A DNA stretch of 25,562 nt, from positions 1 through 25,562 of the forward strand of contig JBLMXQ010000055.1 in assembly GCA_050257855.1 (NCBI GenBank), given 5' to 3'. The notes beneath the pieces were generated by a model. The model saw only the letters and a program-made list of their open reading frames with translations, was not told where the DNA came from and ran no database searches. This DNA comes from JBLMXQ01 sp050257855 (GTDB taxonomy: Bacteria; Acidobacteriota; Vicinamibacteria; Vicinamibacterales; CAVVIG01). Within the stretch, counting starts at the first letter, position 1. Each line of letters starts with the position of its first letter. The position numbers and the translations under genes were made by a program. Below are positions 24,292 to 25,562 of the stretch, in pieces.

Positions 24292-24582
24292 TCAGGTCGT
24301 CCAGCCGCGGGTCAGGTAGTCGCTGAACGTGAGCGCCAGCAGGATCCCGAGCCAGAACACGCCGCCGACGATCACGGCCCATGTCAGGCGCGAGCTGTAC
24401 TTCACGTGCATGAAGAAGAGCACGACGAGCACCGCCTTGAAGACGGCGATCCCGAGCGCGGCCACGGTATTCAGCGCGCCGAGGTCGAAATACGCAATCT
24501 GCCACGTCAGATACGTGCAGACCAGCAGCGTGACGTAGATCGCGTAGTAGGTCCGTGTCGGAATGATGTGAGGTTCGGTCAT
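24292..24582 (-). CDS. Cytochrome c oxidase subunit IV
   Basis: 96 residues, three hydrophobic helices (YYAIYVTLLVCTYLTWQIAYF, TVAALGIAVFKAVLVVLFFMHV, LTWAVIVGGVFWLGILLALTF). The phrase KAVLVVLFFMHVKYSSRL is the signature of bacterial COX4-type small subunits of aa3/caa3 oxidases, which help assemble or stabilise the complex in the inner membrane. It starts 13 bp after the subunit III stop, last in the visible operon order I-III-IV. Confidence 0.93.
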   Translation of the reverse strand: MTEPHIIPTRTYYAIYVTLLVCTYLTWQIAYFDLGALNTVAALGIAVFKAVLVVLFFMHVKYSSRLTWAVIVGGVFWLGILLALTFSDYLTRGWTT

Positions 24583-24595
24583 CGCTCTCGGCCGG

Positions 24596-25258
24596 TCAGT
24601 GCGCGTGGCGCCCGATCAAGTACAGCAGCGGGAACAGGAAGATCCAGACGATGTCGACGAAGTGCCAGTACAGCCCGCTGATCTCGATCGGGCTGTAGTA
24701 CTCCTTCGTGATCACTCCGGTGGCGGACCACCACAGCATCGTGGCCATGACGCCGAGCCCGATGATCATGTGCAGCGCGTGCAGCCCGGTCATCATGAAG
24801 TAGAGCGAGAAGAAGATCTGCGCGTGCTGGAACTGGGCGGCCTCGAACTGGAAACCGGCGCCCGGGACGTGGTGCTCGACCCACTCGGTGTAGTACTCGA
24901 AGCCCTTGATGCCGAGGAACACGCCGCCGAGGATCATCGTGGCGATGAGCATCAGGATCAGGGTCCGGCGCTGCCCCGTCTGGGCCGCGTGCACGGCCAG
25001 CGCCATCGTCAGGCTGCTGGTGATGAGGACGGCGGTGTTGAGGGTGCCGGCCCAGACGAGCAGCTCGTGGCTGCCCGCGGTGAACGCGTCGCCGTACCAG
25101 TTGCGGTAGACGGAGTAGATGCAGAAGAGGCCGCCGAAGAACAGGATTTCGGTGACCAGGAACACCCACATCCCGAGGACGGTCGCGTCCTTCTGATGCT
25201 CGAGGTCCTCGAAGTGGTGCGCGAGCGCACTCGGGTGGTGCGTAACGGCTTCAGGCAA
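24596..25258 (-). CDS. ctaE: Cytochrome c oxidase subunit III
   Basis: 220 residues, the shorter five-helix bacterial form. Recognisable segments are MWVFLVTEILFFGGLFCIYS, LNTAVLITSSLTMALAVHAA, LGIKGFEYYTEW, QIFFSLYFMMTGLHALHMIIG and the C-terminal ISGLYWHFVDIVWIFLFPLLY. The subunit III hallmark Glu lies in the first helix (TEILFF) and the His/Trp end is conserved. It binds lipid and stabilises the catalytic subunit I of the haem-copper oxidase in the inner membrane. Its start overlaps the end of subunit I by 8 nt (25251-25258), so the two are translationally coupled. Confidence 0.95.
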   Translation of the reverse strand: MPEAVTHHPSALAHHFEDLEHQKDATVLGMWVFLVTEILFFGGLFCIYSVYRNWYGDAFTAGSHELLVWAGTLNTAVLITSSLTMALAVHAAQTGQRRTLILMLIATMILGGVFLGIKGFEYYTEWVEHHVPGAGFQFEAAQFQHAQIFFSLYFMMTGLHALHMIIGLGVMATMLWWSATGVITKEYYSPIEISGLYWHFVDIVWIFLFPLLYLIGRHAH

Positions 25259-25562
25259 CTTGGCTCTCCACTCGCGAGGGATAGTCGTAGGCCCGGTGGG
25301 TCACGATCGGCGTCTCCGGGAAGTTCTCGGTCGGCGGTGGCGACGTGGTGTTCCACTCGAGCCCGACCGCGCCCCACGGGTTGGATCCGGCGAGCTGGCC
25401 GTAGCGCAGCGACCAGAGCAGGTACAGCAGCGGGATGAAGTACCCGACGCCGAGGATCGACGCGCCCGCGGACGACAGCACGTTCAGCACCTGGAACTCC
25501 GGCGGGTAGGCGTGATAGCGGCGCGGCATCCCGAGATACCCGAGGATGAACTGCGGGAAGAA
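25251..25562 (-). CDS. ctaD: Cytochrome c oxidase subunit I, C-terminal end (5' part beyond window)
   Basis: The last 103 residues are inside the window. FFPQFILGYLGMPRRYHAYPPEF is the conserved end of the catalytic core of aa3-type oxidases, just before the last helix (GASILGVGYFIPLLYLLWSL). NPWGAVGLEWNTTSPPPTENF, the typical post-helix tail, follows. The haem and copper ligands lie outside the window. It is the catalytic subunit for oxygen reduction and proton pumping. Confidence 0.95.
   Translation of the reverse strand, partial: FFPQFILGYLGMPRRYHAYPPEFQVLNVLSSAGASILGVGYFIPLLYLLWSLRYGQLAGSNPWGAVGLEWNTTSPPPTENFPETPIVTHRAYDYPSRVESQVA

Overview
The window is GC-rich throughout (the bulk looks near 70% GC) and reads like a bacterial chromosome from the Acidobacteriota, probably a Vicinamibacteria-type lineage. 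That placement is an inference. It rests on the many lipoproteins, the tandem MacB-like permeases without an adaptor gene, the lipoprotein metallo-beta-lactamase-fold protein, the DUF5996 protein and a serine/threonine-kinase relic. No rRNA, tRNA or CRISPR array was found.

Layout. (1) 1-1247, minus: a lipoprotein with a HETYPGHH motif, cut by the left edge, divergent from (2) an M20-family lipoprotein peptidase homologue (1384-3084). (3) 3201-9865, plus: a compact run of an ABC ATPase, two tandem FtsX/MacB-type permeases, an LVIVD-repeat-like lipoprotein and a metallo-beta-lactamase-fold lipoprotein, with 34 bp or less between neighbours and likely co-transcribed. (4) 9866-11207: a kinase relic, then an Xre/RES toxin-antitoxin pair whose best promoter predicts a leaderless antitoxin message. 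(5) 11289-12113: a glycine-zipper lipoprotein, convergent with a PAP2-type membrane phosphatase (12225-13163). (6) 13164-16497: a mosaic, partly decayed and locally lower-GC stretch. It holds DsrE-like and IS630-like fragments, an exported phosphatidylserine-decarboxylase-family protein, a relic of the tail of the neighbouring efflux operon, and a small STN-like exported protein. (7) 16498-22862, minus: a tripartite RND efflux operon in the order pump, adaptor, outer-membrane factor, followed by a Met/His-rich lipoprotein joined to it by an ATGA overlap. (8) 23035-24205, plus: a DUF5996 protein closely coupled to a small UBP-type zinc-finger protein. (9) 24292-25562, minus: cytochrome c oxidase subunits IV, III and the C-terminal end of subunit I, cut by the right edge.

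The dominant theme is the cell envelope: efflux, lipoproteins, lipid-active enzymes and respiration. No clearly new multi-gene system stands out. The observations I rate highest are the operon-tail relic with a matching internal deletion (15304-15461), two metalloenzyme homologues with changed metal ligands (M20 and MBL), the exported PSD/PsiD-like enzyme, and the leaderless, operator-flanked Xre/RES promoter.
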